Shown: one piece after another, positions 31,065 to 42,729 of the stretch
How the letters are laid out: each line of letters begins with the position of its first letter
Numbering within the stretch: position 1 is the first letter of the stretch
DNA from: Yersinia rohdei ATCC 43380
GTDB lineage: Bacteria > Pseudomonadota > Gammaproteobacteria > Enterobacterales > Enterobacteriaceae
Assembly (NCBI RefSeq): GCF_000173775.1
Contig: NZ_ACCD01000003.1
Span: 1 to 64,000 of the forward strand
Direction: 5' to 3'
Length of the DNA stretch: 64,000 bases
Notes under the pieces: generated by a model
What the model saw: the letters and a program-made list of their open reading frames with translations, nothing else
Databases searched by the model: none
Told to the model about the DNA's origin: nothing
Made by a program: the position numbers and the translations under genes

Positions 31065-32978
31065 ATGACGCATAGCATGACACGACTAAATTCCTTCATT
31101 CGACGGATTGGTTTAAAGCGAAAATCATATTGGAAACAATTGGTTGCCATGGTTATGCTGGTGGTGGTGAGTTTGTTTGCTCTCCCTTCTGCATGGGCTA
31201 TGAAGCTGACCGATATCAAGGTGAACAATGGCCCGACAGAAAGCCGGGTGACACTCAGTTTTGACGGCAAGCCGATTTACGCCTTTTTCTCGTTAAACGC
31301 CCCCGAGCGGGTGGTGTTAGATGTGCGCCAAAGTGGCAATCTTTCGGGATTACCATTGGAATTCAGTGGGCAAAATCTGCTGAAAAGAATTCGCTCGAGT
31401 ACGCCAAAAGATGAGCAAAGCACCCGTCTGGTGCTGGAGTTGACGCAAAAAGTGAAAACTCGCGCCGTCACTCAACAATCAGGTAATAATTACACCGTCG
31501 TGATTACCATGACCGCGACAGGCAGTGCGCCGGTTCGTCAGGTGCAATCCACGCCAAGTCCGAATAATTCGGTATTAAGCCAAACCAATACACCGAGCCC
31601 CAATGCTGGGCGGCTGACAGCGCAGGCGACGAACACCAATACCGCGGCGCGGGTGACCAGCTCCAATAGCTCCACTGTGGCGAAAAATCCGTTTAATAAT
31701 AAGCCAACTGTGGTGATGAGCAGCGAAAACGTCACCACCAATACTGCACGTCCGATTAAAGCGAGCCGGGTGGCTAATAGCACCCAAGTCGTTGTTGCCA
31801 TTGATGCCGGTCACGGGGGGCAAGATCCCGGAGCTATTGGGCAAAATGGCTTACAAGAGAAGAGTGTCACTCTGGCTATTGCCCGCAGGCTGGAAGCATT
31901 GCTTAACAGCGACCAGATGTTTAAACCGGTTTTGACCCGTAATGGCGATTATTTTATTTCGGTTATGGGCCGCTCTGACGTGGCACGTAAACAAAGTGCC
32001 AATGTGTTGGTTTCCATCCATGCGGATGCCGCGCCGAACCGCAGCGCGACAGGGGCGTCCGTTTGGGTGTTATCAAATCGCCGTGCTAACAGTGAAATGG
32101 GGAGCTGGCTGGAACAGCATGAGAAGCAATCCGAGCTCCTTGGCGGCGCAGGTGATGTGCTAGCGAATACCGCATCTGACCCCTATTTAAGTCAAGCGGT
32201 GCTGGATCTGCAATTTGGTCATTCGCAGCGTGTGGGTTATGACGTCGCGACCAAAGTGCTGCGTGAACTGCAATCCATTGGTGACATTCATAAACGTCGG
32301 CCGGAACACGCCAGTCTTGGGGTGTTGCGTTCTCCGGATATTCCCTCTTTGTTAGTGGAAACCGGCTTTATCAGTAACAGTACGGAGGAGCGGCTGCTTG
32401 GCAGTAGCGCGTATCAGGAGAAAATTGCTCAAGCCATTTATAAAGGCTTACGCAGTTATTTCCTCGCGCATCCGCTACAAGCCGACCCAAAGGTCGAAAA
32501 CCGTCCGCTAATTGAAACGGCGGCGGTAAATTCTTCTTCACAACGTGCTAGCGCGAGTCAGCCAGAACCTGTGGTTAGCAATGTAAATACGTCAAGCGGC
32601 AGGTCTGCTGCTGCCAAACCTGTGGTGACAGGTAAAAGTCAGATTCATAAAGTACAACGTGGCGAAACTTTATCCGGCATTGCCAGTCAATATGGCGTCA
32701 GCATGGCGGTATTGCGGCAAAGCAACACATTGAAAAATGATGTGGTTTGGGTCGGTCAGCGTTTAAAAGTGCCGGCCTCTGGCGGCTCGATTGCCGCCAC
32801 TGTGCCTAAAACTGCCGCTAAAAAAAGTCAGCCGGTTAAACATCAGGTAAAACGTGGCGATACGCTATCAGCCATTGCTGCCAGATATGGCGTGTCGATG
32901 AGTGAGATTGAGCGGGCGAATAAGATAAAGTCAGGTAATGTTCAACTTGGCCAAACCTTGACCATCCCACAGTCATAA
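31065..32978 (+). CDS. amiB: N-acetylmuramoyl-L-alanine amidase AmiB with two C-terminal LysM modules
   Basis: AmiB cleaves the amide between MurNAc and the peptide stem to split septal peptidoglycan, activated by EnvC. It has a basic N-terminus and signal segment (about 1-45), an AMIN domain (about 46-145), a low-complexity Thr/Asn/Ser linker, a zinc amidase domain from [15 protein letters not shown] (about 243) to 470, then LysM repeats at about 528-571 and 593-636. The 637 residues exceed the 445 of E. coli AmiB, mainly through the LysM tail. The N-terminus contains an RR pair ([10 protein letters not shown]), but the Tat consensus is incomplete, so Sec export is the safer assumption. Confidence 0.95.
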   Translation: MTHSMTRLNSFIRRIGLKRKSYWKQLVAMVMLVVVSLFALPSAWAMKLTDIKVNNGPTESRVTLSFDGKPIYAFFSLNAPERVVLDVRQSGNLSGLPLEFSGQNLLKRIRSSTPKDEQSTRLVLELTQKVKTRAVTQQSGNNYTVVITMTATGSAPVRQVQSTPSPNNSVLSQTNTPSPNAGRLTAQATNTNTAARVTSSNSSTVAKNPFNNKPTVVMSSENVTTNTARPIKASRVANSTQVVVAIDAGHGGQDPGAIGQNGLQEKSVTLAIARRLEALLNSDQMFKPVLTRNGDYFISVMGRSDVARKQSANVLVSIHADAAPNRSATGASVWVLSNRRANSEMGSWLEQHEKQSELLGGAGDVLANTASDPYLSQAVLDLQFGHSQRVGYDVATKVLRELQSIGDIHKRRPEHASLGVLRSPDIPSLLVETGFISNSTEERLLGSSAYQEKIAQAIYKGLRSYFLAHPLQADPKVENRPLIETAAVNSSSQRASASQPEPVVSNVNTSSGRSAAAKPVVTGKSQIHKVQRGETLSGIASQYGVSMAVLRQSNTLKNDVVWVGQRLKVPASGGSIAATVPKTAAKKSQPVKHQVKRGDTLSAIAARYGVSMSEIERANKIKSGNVQLGQTLTIPQS

Positions 32979-32994
32979 GCGATAAGGAACTGCT

Positions 32995-34893
32995 ATGCCG
33001 ATTCAGATTCTGCCACCACAGCTTGCTAACCAAATTGCCGCCGGTGAAGTGGTAGAGCGGCCGGCGTCGGTAGTCAAAGAATTGGTAGAAAATAGCCTGG
33101 ATGCCGGTGCCACACGCATTGATATTGATATCGAACGTGGTGGGGCGAAATTGATTCGTATCCGTGATAATGGCTGTGGCATTAGTAAAGATGATTTGGC
33201 ACTGGCGCTGGCCCGCCATGCAACCAGTAAGATAAGCTCGCTGGAGGATCTGGAAGCTATCCTCAGTATGGGGTTTCGCGGTGAAGCACTGGCCAGTATC
33301 AGTTCTGTCTCCCGCCTGATATTAACGTCACGCACGGCGCAGCAAAATGAAGCCTGGCAAGCTTATGCCGAAGGGCGCGATATGGCGGTGACCATCAAGC
33401 CCGCAGCGCATCCGGTGGGTAGCACCCTTGAGGTGCTGGATTTGTTTTATAACACCCCTGCGCGCCGCAAATTTATGCGCACTGAAAAAACCGAATTTGG
33501 TCATATTGATGAAGTGGTGCGGCGCATTGCGCTGGCGCGTTTTGATGTGGCGATTAATCTTAGTCATAACGGTAAGCTAATGCGCCAGTACCGCGCAGCG
33601 ACTGACCCTTCTCAGCATGAGCGCCGTCTTGCCAGCATTTGTGGCCCTGCTTTTTTGCAGCAGGCACTGGCTATTTCCTGGCAACATGGTGATTTAACCA
33701 TCCGTGGATGGGTAGCTGACCCCGCAGCCAGCCGCACACTCAGTGAAATGCAGTATTGCTACGTCAATAACCGCATGATGCGCGACCGACTCATAAACCA
33801 CGCGATTCGCCAGGCTTATCAAGATTTACTCAAAGACGACCAACAACCGGCCTATGTGCTGTATTTGGATATTGACCCGCATCAGGTTGATGTCAACGTG
33901 CACCCGGCTAAACATGAGGTACGTTTTCATCAGGCGCGGTTGGTTCATGATTTTATTTATCAAGCAGTTACCACGGTTTTGCAGCAAGCAGCTACCCCAG
34001 TATTAAACATCAATGAAGATGGCGAAGAAATAGAGGCACCGCGCTGGCAGCCAGAGAATCGTGTGGCGGCGGGGGGCAATAAATATGCTCAACCGGAACC
34101 GGCGAAAGCCCCGCGAGAAGAGCGAACAGCTGCGCCAGAGCCGGCGTCAGCTGTGGGGCGAACCGCAACAACCGAGCGCTTATTTGCTCGTGAACATGCT
34201 CCAGCCTATAACGCGGGCCAGCCTTATCAAAAGCAGCAAGGCGAGTTATATCGCCAGTTGGTGCAGCCCGTTACAGAAATGACAGCCTCTGCCCCAAAAG
34301 CACGCCAGCTCCCTGTTGAAGAGCCACTTCATGGTGATAATTACAGTTTTGGCCGAGTATTAACGGTATTTCCTCCTTGTTATGCTTTGCTTGAATATAA
34401 ACAGGGTTTGGCATTGTTGGCGCTGCCGGTTGCCGAACGCGGGTTGAAACAAGCGCAACTGAACCCGCCAACTGAAGGTTTGCGCCCTCAGCCCTTATTG
34501 ATCCCGCTGAAATTAACATTAAATAAAGATGAGGCCGCCGCCTGCCAGCGCCATCAGAAATTGTTGGCTCTCATGGGGATAGAATTGGCTGTTGAACATA
34601 CAACAGCGACTTTGCGTGCAGTATCTTTACCATTACGCCAACAAAATTTACAAAAACTGATACCGGAACTGTTAGGCTATCTGTCGCAACATGAAGAGAT
34701 ATCGCCAGATGCTCTGGCCACATGGATTTCTCGCCAGCTTGGCAGTGAACATGAGGTATGGAATGTGTCTCAAGCGATACAGTTATTGACGGATGTTGAA
34801 CGTCTTTGTCCACAGTTGGTAAAATCACCGCCTGTCGGGCTATTACAACCTATTGATATAAAGGCTGCATTGGCAACCCTGAAACATGAATGA
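32995..34893 (+). CDS. mutL: DNA mismatch repair protein MutL
   Basis: MutL links MutS mismatch recognition to MutH nicking and UvrD unwinding. The 632-residue protein has the GHKL ATPase motifs [25 protein letters not shown], and [11 protein letters not shown] variable linker (about 340-430) precedes the C-terminal dimerisation domain. AAGGA precedes the ATG, and the end overlaps miaA by 8 bp. Confidence 0.98.
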   Translation: MPIQILPPQLANQIAAGEVVERPASVVKELVENSLDAGATRIDIDIERGGAKLIRIRDNGCGISKDDLALALARHATSKISSLEDLEAILSMGFRGEALASISSVSRLILTSRTAQQNEAWQAYAEGRDMAVTIKPAAHPVGSTLEVLDLFYNTPARRKFMRTEKTEFGHIDEVVRRIALARFDVAINLSHNGKLMRQYRAATDPSQHERRLASICGPAFLQQALAISWQHGDLTIRGWVADPAASRTLSEMQYCYVNNRMMRDRLINHAIRQAYQDLLKDDQQPAYVLYLDIDPHQVDVNVHPAKHEVRFHQARLVHDFIYQAVTTVLQQAATPVLNINEDGEEIEAPRWQPENRVAAGGNKYAQPEPAKAPREERTAAPEPASAVGRTATTERLFAREHAPAYNAGQPYQKQQGELYRQLVQPVTEMTASAPKARQLPVEEPLHGDNYSFGRVLTVFPPCYALLEYKQGLALLALPVAERGLKQAQLNPPTEGLRPQPLLIPLKLTLNKDEAAACQRHQKLLALMGIELAVEHTTATLRAVSLPLRQQNLQKLIPELLGYLSQHEEISPDALATWISRQLGSEHEVWNVSQAIQLLTDVERLCPQLVKSPPVGLLQPIDIKAALATLKHE

Positions 34894-35827
34894 TATTGAA
34901 AATCTAGACCTGCCACCGGCAATCTTTATTATGGGGCCAACTGCCTCGGGTAAAACAGCGCTCTCTATTGCGTTGAGACAGCGGCTACCTGTAGAGCTCA
35001 TCAGTGTTGACTCGGCCCTTATCTACCGTGGTATGGATATCGGCACGGCGAAACCCAGTGCAGAAGAGCTGGCATTAGCGCCGCACCGACTGATTGATAT
35101 CCGCGATCCCGCGCAATCCTACTCAGCGGCAGATTTCCGTAAAGATGCATTAAAAGAAATGGCCGACATCACCGCAGCCGGGCGTATTCCGCTGCTGGTG
35201 GGTGGCACAATGTTGTATTTTAAAGCTTTGTTGGATGGGTTATCGCCATTGCCGTCGGCTGATGCACAAGTGCGCCAGCGGATTGAACAACAAGCGGCAG
35301 AGCTGGGTTGGGAAGCCTTGCATCAGCAATTAGCCGAGATAGACCCGGTTGCTGCGGCGAGAATTCATCCTAATGATCCTCAGCGGCTCTCCAGAGCACT
35401 GGAAGTTTTTTTGATTTCAGGTAAAACTCTAACAGAACTGACTAAAATTTCAGGTGAAACCTTACCTTACCGGGTTCACCAATTTGCGATTGCGCCTGTT
35501 AGCCGGGAACTCTTACACCAGCGGATTGAATTACGTTTTCATCAGATGCTGGCGGCGGGGTTTGAAACAGAGGCTAGGGCGCTTTTTGACCGCGGTGATT
35601 TGCATACGGATATGCCCGCCATTCGTTGTGTAGGATACCGGCAGATGTGGTCTTATCTGTCCGGTGAGATTGATTACGACGAAATGGTTTACCGCGGAGT
35701 TTGTGCGACACGTCAACTGGCAAAGCGCCAAATGACCTGGTTGCGGGGCTGGGGTTCAGTCCAGTGGCTCGACAGTGACAAGCCGGGAGAGGCTTTAGAC
35801 TCTGTGATACAGGTTGTTAGTGCATAG
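34886..35827 (+). CDS. miaA: tRNA dimethylallyltransferase MiaA
   Basis: MiaA adds a dimethylallyl group to A37 of UNN-decoding tRNAs, the first step to ms2i6A. Its 313 residues contain the P-loop [27 protein letters not shown], and the conserved [14 protein letters not shown]. The ATG overlaps the mutL stop, indicating coupled translation. The E. coli gene is also cotranscribed with hfq. Confidence 0.98.
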   Translation: MNDIENLDLPPAIFIMGPTASGKTALSIALRQRLPVELISVDSALIYRGMDIGTAKPSAEELALAPHRLIDIRDPAQSYSAADFRKDALKEMADITAAGRIPLLVGGTMLYFKALLDGLSPLPSADAQVRQRIEQQAAELGWEALHQQLAEIDPVAAARIHPNDPQRLSRALEVFLISGKTLTELTKISGETLPYRVHQFAIAPVSRELLHQRIELRFHQMLAAGFETEARALFDRGDLHTDMPAIRCVGYRQMWSYLSGEIDYDEMVYRGVCATRQLAKRQMTWLRGWGSVQWLDSDKPGEALDSVIQVVSA

Positions 35828-35942
35828 GTTGAATGATTGTGTACAATTGATTAGTACTCAACGCGCGAATTTTTTTACGCAGTTTATTTTCGAGCCGATA
35901 GGTTCTTAGTTAATAACAACAAGCAAATAAGGAAAATATAGA

Positions 35943-36248
35943 ATGGCTAAGGGGCAATCTTTGCAAGATCCGTTCCTGAACGCATTGCGTCGTGAACGGG
36001 TTCCGGTTTCTATTTATTTAGTGAATGGCATTAAACTGCAGGGCCAAGTTGAGTCTTTTGATCAGTTTGTCATTCTGTTAAAGAATACAGTCAGCCAGAT
36101 GGTCTATAAACACGCCATTTCTACTGTAGTGCCTTCCCGCCCGGTTTCGCATCACAGCAATAATCCGAGTGGTAGCACCAATAATTATCATGGTAGTAAT
36201 CCATCTGCGCCGCAACAGCCGCAGCAGGATAGCGATGACGCTGAATAA
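35943..36248 (+). CDS. hfq: RNA chaperone Hfq
   Basis: Hfq is the hexameric Sm-like chaperone that pairs small RNAs with mRNAs. The 101 residues have the Sm1 region ([20 protein letters not shown]), the Sm2 motif YKHAIS, and a flexible His/Asn/Ser-rich C-terminal tail ending in acidic residues. AAGGAAA precedes the ATG. The 115-bp gap from miaA may hold its own promoter. A strong hairpin follows. Confidence 0.98.
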
Positions 36249-36271
36249 AGCGCATTGCTGTTCAACCATGA

Positions 36272-36310
36272 CGGAGAACATAAGCAACGGATCCGGGCTT
36301 ATGTTCTCCG
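36272..36310 (+). other. 14-bp perfect hairpin between hfq and hflX
   Basis: CGGAGAACATAAGC (36272-36285) is the exact inverted repeat of GCTTATGTTCTCCG (36297-36310) with an 11-nt loop. No T run follows, so it is not a classical terminator. It lies 24 bp after the hfq stop and 37 bp before the hflX start. It could protect the hfq mRNA 3' end, mark a processing site or attenuate hflX. Confidence 0.7.
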
Positions 36311-36346
36311 CACTAGCGGTTTTGATCCGTTTGAGAGGTTGCACGT

Positions 36347-37648
36347 TTGTTTGACCGTTATGAAGGCGGTGAGCAGGCCGTACTGGTTCATATCTATTTC
36401 TCGCAAGACAAAAACTCAGAGGATCTGCGTGAATTTGAAGCGCTGGTATCTTCTGCGGGCGTAGAAGCTTTGCAAATTGTGACCGGTAGTCGCAAAGCAC
36501 CGCACCCTAAGTATTTTGTTGGCGAGGGAAAAGCTGAAGAAATTGCTGATGCAGTTAAAGCCAGTGGTGCGTCTGTTGTCTTGTTTGATCATGCCCTTTC
36601 CGCAGCACAAGAGCGAAATCTTGAGCGTTTGTGCGAATGTCGGGTTATTGATCGTACTGGGCTAATTTTAGATATTTTTGCCCAACGGGCCCGTACCCAC
36701 GAAGGTAAATTACAGGTCGAATTAGCGCAATTGCGCCATATCGCGACCCGCTTGGTACGTGGTTGGACGCATCTTGAGCGTCAAAAAGGGGGGATTGGCC
36801 TAAGAGGGCCAGGTGAAACCCAGTTGGAGACTGACCGTCGTTTGTTACGTGACCGTATCAGCTTGATTTTAAGCCGTTTAGAGCGCGTGGCAAAACAGCG
36901 AGAGCAGGGGCGGCGTGCGCGTACCCGTGCTGATATTCCGACAGTATCTTTGGTGGGATATACCAACGCCGGTAAATCTAGCCTGTTTAACAAAATTACG
37001 GCAGCTGATGTCTATGCAGCTGACCAATTATTTGCCACGCTGGATCCAACTTTACGCCGTATTAATGTGGCGGATGTGGGCGATACTGTGCTGGCGGATA
37101 CCGTAGGCTTTATCCGGCATTTGCCGCACGATCTGGTTGCTGCTTTTAAAGCGACATTACAAGAAACGCGGCAAGCCTCATTACTGTTACACATAATTGA
37201 TGCAGCTGATCCTCGGGTAGCCGAGAATATGGCCGCAGTTGATTCTGTGTTGGCAGAAATCGAGGCGGATGAAATTCCTACATTATTAGTAATGAATAAA
37301 ATTGATTTGTTGGATGATTTTGTCCCGCGAATTGATCGCAACGAAGAAAATCTGCCAGTCAGAGTTTGGCTTTCAGCCCAAACCGGCGCAGGTATCCCGT
37401 TGCTCTTTCAAGCGTTGACGGAGCGTCTTTCAGGTGAGATCGCACACTTTGAATTACGTTTGCCGCCTCAGGCAGGCCGTTTGCGTAGCCGTTTTTACCA
37501 GCTTCAGGCAATTGAAAAAGAGTGGATAGATGAGGACGGGAATATCGGTATGGTGGTAAGAATGCCTATCGTTGATTGGCGTCGTCTCTGTAAACAAGAG
37601 CAGGAATTGGTCAGTTATATTGTTAATGAGTCCGACGCGGCTAATTAA
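36347..37648 (+). CDS. hflX: ribosome rescue GTPase HflX
   Basis: HflX splits stalled 70S ribosomes after heat stress. The 433-residue protein has the N-terminal HflX domain ([17 protein letters not shown]), a helical linker, and a GTPase domain with [12 protein letters not shown] (G1), DTVGF (G3) and NKIDLL (G4). The start is TTG, preceded by GAGAGG, and the N-terminus [18 protein letters not shown] aligns with E. coli HflX. It lies between hfq and hflK. Confidence 0.95.
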   Translation: MFDRYEGGEQAVLVHIYFSQDKNSEDLREFEALVSSAGVEALQIVTGSRKAPHPKYFVGEGKAEEIADAVKASGASVVLFDHALSAAQERNLERLCECRVIDRTGLILDIFAQRARTHEGKLQVELAQLRHIATRLVRGWTHLERQKGGIGLRGPGETQLETDRRLLRDRISLILSRLERVAKQREQGRRARTRADIPTVSLVGYTNAGKSSLFNKITAADVYAADQLFATLDPTLRRINVADVGDTVLADTVGFIRHLPHDLVAAFKATLQETRQASLLLHIIDAADPRVAENMAAVDSVLAEIEADEIPTLLVMNKIDLLDDFVPRIDRNEENLPVRVWLSAQTGAGIPLLFQALTERLSGEIAHFELRLPPQAGRLRSRFYQLQAIEKEWIDEDGNIGMVVRMPIVDWRRLCKQEQELVSYIVNESDAAN

Positions 37649-37650
37649 TT

Positions 37651-37780
37651 TATGCTACCTAAAGACATTGGAGTTGCAGAGAGGTAGCAAGCGAACTCAT
37701 TCCGATGAGCTTACTTAGGTAAGTGATTCCGGTGAGAGAAGGCAGCTAACAACTCCGCGACTTCAAGTACAAAGGGTATA
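37651..37780. repeat. ERIC element between hflX and hflK
   Basis: A full copy of about 130 bp, opposite in orientation to the left-hand copies. It runs from TATGCTACCTAAAGACATTG to AGTACAAAGGGTATA, with the core CTCATTCCGATGAGCTTACTTAGGTAAGTGATTCCGG split by the centre of symmetry. It begins just after the hflX stop, inside the hfq-hflX-hflKC operon. Confidence 0.88.
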
Positions 37781-37870
37781 TCTGACCTTTCTTGTGAGAT
37801 TAAGAGCCAGCTTCTTTGGCATGCGCTCTTGGCCTGAAGAAAACCAATCATAGAAGAATGGAGCTAAAAC

Positions 37871-39148
37871 ATGGCGTGGAATCAGCCCGGTAATAACGGA
37901 CAGGACCGCGATCCGTGGGGGAGCAGCAATAATAATGGCGGCAACTCTGGCGGAAATAACAATAATAAAGGTGGCCGTGACCAAGGGCCGCCTGATCTGG
38001 ACGATATCTTCCGTAAACTGAGCAAAAAACTGAGTAACCTCGGTGGCAAAGGTGGCGGAAACAGCAATGATAATAGCGGTTCAACAAAAGGCCCGAGTTT
38101 CAATGGTCGTATTGTTGGTATTGCAGTAGTTGCGGTTGTCGTTATCTGGGCAGCAAGTGGTTTCTATACAATTAAAGAAGCTGAGCGCGGTGTTGTTACT
38201 CGCTTGGGTAAATTAAGCCACATCGTGCAGCCTGGTTTGAACTGGAAACCGACCTTTATTGATGAAGTGACCCCGGTTAACGTCGAGTCCGTACGTGAAT
38301 TGGCGGCATCAGGTGTCATGCTGACCTCTGATGAGAACGTCGTTCGCATCGAAATGAACGTGCAGTATCGTGTGACTGACCCGGCCGCTTATCTGTTTAG
38401 CGTGACGAATCCGGATGACAGCCTGCGTCAGGCAACTGACAGCGCAGTACGTGGTGTTATTGGTAAATACACCATGGATAAAATCCTGACTGAAGGCCGT
38501 ACTATCGTGCGTAGCGATACTCAGCGTGTACTGGAAGAAACCATTCGTCCGTACAATATGGGTATTACTCTGCTGGACGTTAACTTCCAGGCAGCGCGAC
38601 CGCCAGAAGAAGTTAAAGCGGCATTTGATGATGCGATTGCTGCCCGTGAAAACGAACAACAGTATATTCGTGAAGCTGAAGCTTACACCAACGAAGTCCA
38701 GCCACGTGCTAATGGTCAGGCGCAGCGTCTGTTAGAAGATGCTCGTGCTTATGCCGCACGTAAAGTGTTGGAAGCGCAAGGTGAAGTTGCCGGTTTTGCC
38801 AAGTTGCTGCCTGAGTATAAGGCTGCACCGGAAATTACCCGTGAGCGTCTGTACATCGAAACCATGGAGAAAGTCCTCGGTAAAACTCACAAAGTGCTGG
38901 CTAATGACAAAGGTAACAATCTGATGGTGTTACCGCTGGATCAACTGATGCGCGGTCAAGGTGCAGCAGATAAAGCGGATGGCAGCAAAGATACCAGTCT
39001 GATTCGTTTGAATCCGTCTTCCTCTGCCAATAGCAGCCAAGAATCTGGTGCCAGTAATTCAAATACCAGTTCAACCAGTGGCTCTATCATGGATCAGCGC
39101 CGAGCGAATACTCAGCGTGATACTTCCACTCGCGTAGGGAGAGAATAA
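37871..39148 (+). CDS. hflK: FtsH protease regulator HflK
   Basis: HflK is an inner-membrane SPFH-domain protein that forms with HflC a large periplasmic cage around FtsH and modulates its proteolysis. The 425 residues start with a Gly/Asn-rich cytoplasmic segment and have one membrane helix (about 78-98). An SPFH domain and a helical region follow, with a low-complexity Ser/Asn-rich tail. AATGGAGC lies upstream of the ATG. hflC begins 3 bp after its stop. Confidence 0.97.
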   Translation: MAWNQPGNNGQDRDPWGSSNNNGGNSGGNNNNKGGRDQGPPDLDDIFRKLSKKLSNLGGKGGGNSNDNSGSTKGPSFNGRIVGIAVVAVVVIWAASGFYTIKEAERGVVTRLGKLSHIVQPGLNWKPTFIDEVTPVNVESVRELAASGVMLTSDENVVRIEMNVQYRVTDPAAYLFSVTNPDDSLRQATDSAVRGVIGKYTMDKILTEGRTIVRSDTQRVLEETIRPYNMGITLLDVNFQAARPPEEVKAAFDDAIAARENEQQYIREAEAYTNEVQPRANGQAQRLLEDARAYAARKVLEAQGEVAGFAKLLPEYKAAPEITRERLYIETMEKVLGKTHKVLANDKGNNLMVLPLDQLMRGQGAADKADGSKDTSLIRLNPSSSANSSQESGASNSNTSSTSGSIMDQRRANTQRDTSTRVGRE

Positions 39149-39151
39149 CCA

Positions 39152-40156
39152 ATGCGTAAGTCTATTTTACTTATCGTCGTTGTGGTGTTGGTCGCACTCT
39201 ACGCTTCGCTGTTTGTGGTACAAGAAGGTGAGCGCGGCATCGTGCTGCGCTTTGGTAAGGTATTGCGTGATAGTGATAACAAGCCTCTGGTGTATGCGCC
39301 GGGCTTGCACTTCAAGATACCTTTTATCGAAACAGTGAAGACGTTGGATGCCCGTATTCAAACTATGGACAACCAAGCTGACCGTTTTGTAACCAACGAG
39401 AAGAAAGACCTGATTGTTGACTCATACCTGAAATGGCGTATTAGCGATTTCAGCCGCTACTATCTGGCCACCGGTGGTGGTGATGTGTCTCAGGCGGAAG
39501 TGCTGCTGAAACGTAAGTTCAGTGACCGTTTACGTTCTGAGATTGGCCGCCTGAATGTGCGGGACATCGTAACCGACTCACGTGGTCGTCTGACATCAGA
39601 TGTTCGTGATGCGCTGAATACCGGTAGTGTCGGTGATGAAGCCGTTACCACAGAAGCAGATGATGCAATTGCCTCTGCGGCAGCGCGTGTTGAGCAGGAA
39701 ACCCGTGGCAAACAGCCAGCGGTTAACCCGAACAGCATGGCAGCACTTGGGATTGAAGTAGTTGACGTGCGTATCAAGCAAATCAACTTACCGGCCGAAG
39801 TTTCTGACGCTATCTTCCAGCGTATGCGTGCTGAACGTGAAGCGGTAGCCCGTCGTCATCGTTCACAAGGTCAGGAAGAAGCCGAGAAGTTGCGTGCAAC
39901 AGCTGACTATGAAGTGACTCGTACACTGGCGGAAGCTGAGCGTCAGGCACGTATTACTCGTGGTGGCGGTGACGCAGAAGCAGCTCGTCTGTTTGCGGAT
40001 GCATTCAGTAAAGACCCTGACTTCTATGCTTTCATTCGTAGCCTGCGTGCTTATGAAAACAGCTTCAGCGGTGGTAATGATGTGATGGTTCTGAGCCCGG
40101 ATAGCGATTTCTTCCGCTACATGAAATCACCGGATAACTCCAGCAAACGTCCATAA
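39152..40156 (+). CDS. hflC: FtsH protease regulator HflC
   Basis: HflC is the partner of HflK in the FtsH-regulating complex. It has 334 residues with an N-terminal signal-anchor (ILLIVVVVLVALYASLFVV) and an SPFH domain starting VQEGERGIVLRFGKV. A long helical region rich in Ala, Glu and Arg ends near DFYAFIRSLRAYENSF. It is tightly coupled to hflK. Confidence 0.97.
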   Translation: MRKSILLIVVVVLVALYASLFVVQEGERGIVLRFGKVLRDSDNKPLVYAPGLHFKIPFIETVKTLDARIQTMDNQADRFVTNEKKDLIVDSYLKWRISDFSRYYLATGGGDVSQAEVLLKRKFSDRLRSEIGRLNVRDIVTDSRGRLTSDVRDALNTGSVGDEAVTTEADDAIASAAARVEQETRGKQPAVNPNSMAALGIEVVDVRIKQINLPAEVSDAIFQRMRAEREAVARRHRSQGQEEAEKLRATADYEVTRTLAEAERQARITRGGGDAEAARLFADAFSKDPDFYAFIRSLRAYENSFSGGNDVMVLSPDSDFFRYMKSPDNSSKRP

Positions 40157-40207
40157 CCGTTGCTATAAAAACGCGTTTTTGTCATCGTGTTTTTAATTGT
40201 AATAAAT

Positions 40208-40236
40208 AAGGCCCGTGTTCACGCGGGCCTTTTCTA
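40208..40236 (+). terminator. terminator after hflC
   Basis: AAGGCCCG and CGGGCCTT flank an 8-nt loop and continue into TTCTATTT, about 50 bp after hflC. It closes the amiB-hflC unit. Confidence 0.8.
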
Positions 40237-40268
40237 TTTGAGGCAGCCTTTTCCTGTTGAGATAAATA

Positions 40269-40469
40269 ATGAATTCAACCATTTTATTAGCATTGGGTTT
40301 GGTTTTAGTGCTCGAAGGGCTTGGCCCGATGCTTTATCCCAAAGCCTGGCGCAAAATGATTCTGGCGATGACGCAATTACCTGATGCCACTTTACGCCGT
40401 TTTGGTGGAGGATTAGTGGTTGCGGGCGTTGTTATCTACTACATGTTGCGTAGCCGCATGGGCGGCTAA
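40269..40469 (+). CDS. yjeT: DUF2065 membrane protein YjeT
   Basis: A 66-residue small membrane protein with two hydrophobic helices (STILLALGLVLVLEGLGPML and FGGGLVVAGVVIYYML) joined by a polar loop. It belongs to the DUF2065 family and its function is unknown. It lies between hflC and purA as in E. coli. Confidence 0.9.
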   Translation: MNSTILLALGLVLVLEGLGPMLYPKAWRKMILAMTQLPDATLRRFGGGLVVAGVVIYYMLRSRMGG

Positions 40470-40535
40470 ATGTAAGCACAAAAATTGTTCAGTTATGTGT
40501 TAAAAAGTACTGAAAGCAGCCGAGTGAGATGTTAG

Positions 40536-41867
<1,332 letters not shown>

Positions 41868-41907
41868 TTGACAGCATTATTGTCAAATTTTCGTTTTCAA
41901 AACACTC

Positions 41908-41935
41908 AAACCGGGCTAATGCCCGGTTTGTTGTT
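41908..41935 (+). terminator. purA terminator
   Basis: AAACCGGGC and GCCCGGTTT form a perfect 9-bp stem with a TAAT loop and then GTTGTT, 40 bp after the purA stop. Confidence 0.88.
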
Positions 41936-42124
41936 CCCCAGGTAAGCTGTTTTTACATCAAAAGACCCGCCCTTCACCTAAATGATTAGCCGCAAGCTTT
42001 GTGGCTGGTTTATCATTCAAAGTATAAGTTTTCTAAATGGCACTTAGAGTCATACTTATAACCTATCCAAAATATGTCATCTTAGATGGGTTTAAGCCGA
42101 GTAAACTGATACTCAGGGGTATAC

Positions 42125-42550
42125 GTGCAGTTAACAAGTTTTACTGATTATGGTTTGCGGGCGCTTACTTATATGGCCTCGCTACCTGAAGGCCAAATGA
42201 CCAGCATTTCTCAGGTAACTGAGGTCTATGGCGTGTCCCGCAATCATATGGTTAAAATAATCAATCAGTTGAGCCGTGTAGGGCTGGTAACGGCTGTGCG
42301 GGGGAAAAACGGCGGAATACGCTTGGGTAAGCCGGCCAATGAGATTCGAATTGGTGACGTGGTGCGCCAGTTGGAACCCCTTTCTCTGGTAAATTGCAGT
42401 AGTGATTTTTGCCATATAACACCCGCTTGTCGTCTGAAATCAGCGCTAAATCAAGCGGTAAAAAGTTTTTTAGATGAGCTGGATAATTATACTTTAGCTG
42501 ATATGGTTCAAGATAATACCCCGCTCTACAAGCTATTACTTGTTGAGTAG
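42125..42550 (+). CDS. nsrR: nitric oxide-sensing repressor NsrR
   Basis: NsrR is an Rrf2-family repressor whose iron-sulfur cluster is destroyed by nitric oxide, releasing genes such as hmp and ytfE. The 141 residues have a winged helix at the N-terminus ([20 protein letters not shown]) and the three cluster cysteines C91, C96 and C102 in [16 protein letters not shown]. The start is GTG. It precedes rnr as in E. coli, with an ERIC inserted between the two. A likely target, ytfE, is in this same window. Confidence 0.96.
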   Translation: MQLTSFTDYGLRALTYMASLPEGQMTSISQVTEVYGVSRNHMVKIINQLSRVGLVTAVRGKNGGIRLGKPANEIRIGDVVRQLEPLSLVNCSSDFCHITPACRLKSALNQAVKSFLDELDNYTLADMVQDNTPLYKLLLVE

Positions 42551-42573
42551 TTTTCTTACTTAATCAAAGATAT

Positions 42574-42698
42574 ATATACCCAAAGAACTTGGGATTGCAG
42601 GTAGGCAGCCAGTAAACGAGTCCCGATGAGCTTACAAAGTCAGTGCTCCGGGCGAGAGAGTGCAGCTAACACCGATGCAATTTCAAGAGCGCAGGGTA
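42574..42698. repeat. ERIC element between nsrR and rnr
   Basis: A full copy of about 125 bp from TATACCCAAAGAACTTGGGA to GAGCGCAGGGTA, with the core GAGTCCCGATGAGCTTAC...CAGTGCTCCGGGCGAG. It lies 32 bp before the rnr start and would be part of any nsrR-rnr transcript. Confidence 0.88.
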
Positions 42699-42729
42699 AA
42701 GACCTGCTGATGACAACGGAGGAACCGCA

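Noticed and set aside
31065..31200. Twin-arginine signal in AmiB ([10 protein letters not shown])
   Set aside because: The RR pair is present but the leading Ser/Thr and the Phe of the Tat consensus are missing, and E. coli AmiB is Sec-exported.
42055..42100. Possible NsrR half site (AAGATGACATATTTT) before nsrR
   Set aside because: Only one half is recognisable; autoregulation is plausible but the sequence does not support a full operator.
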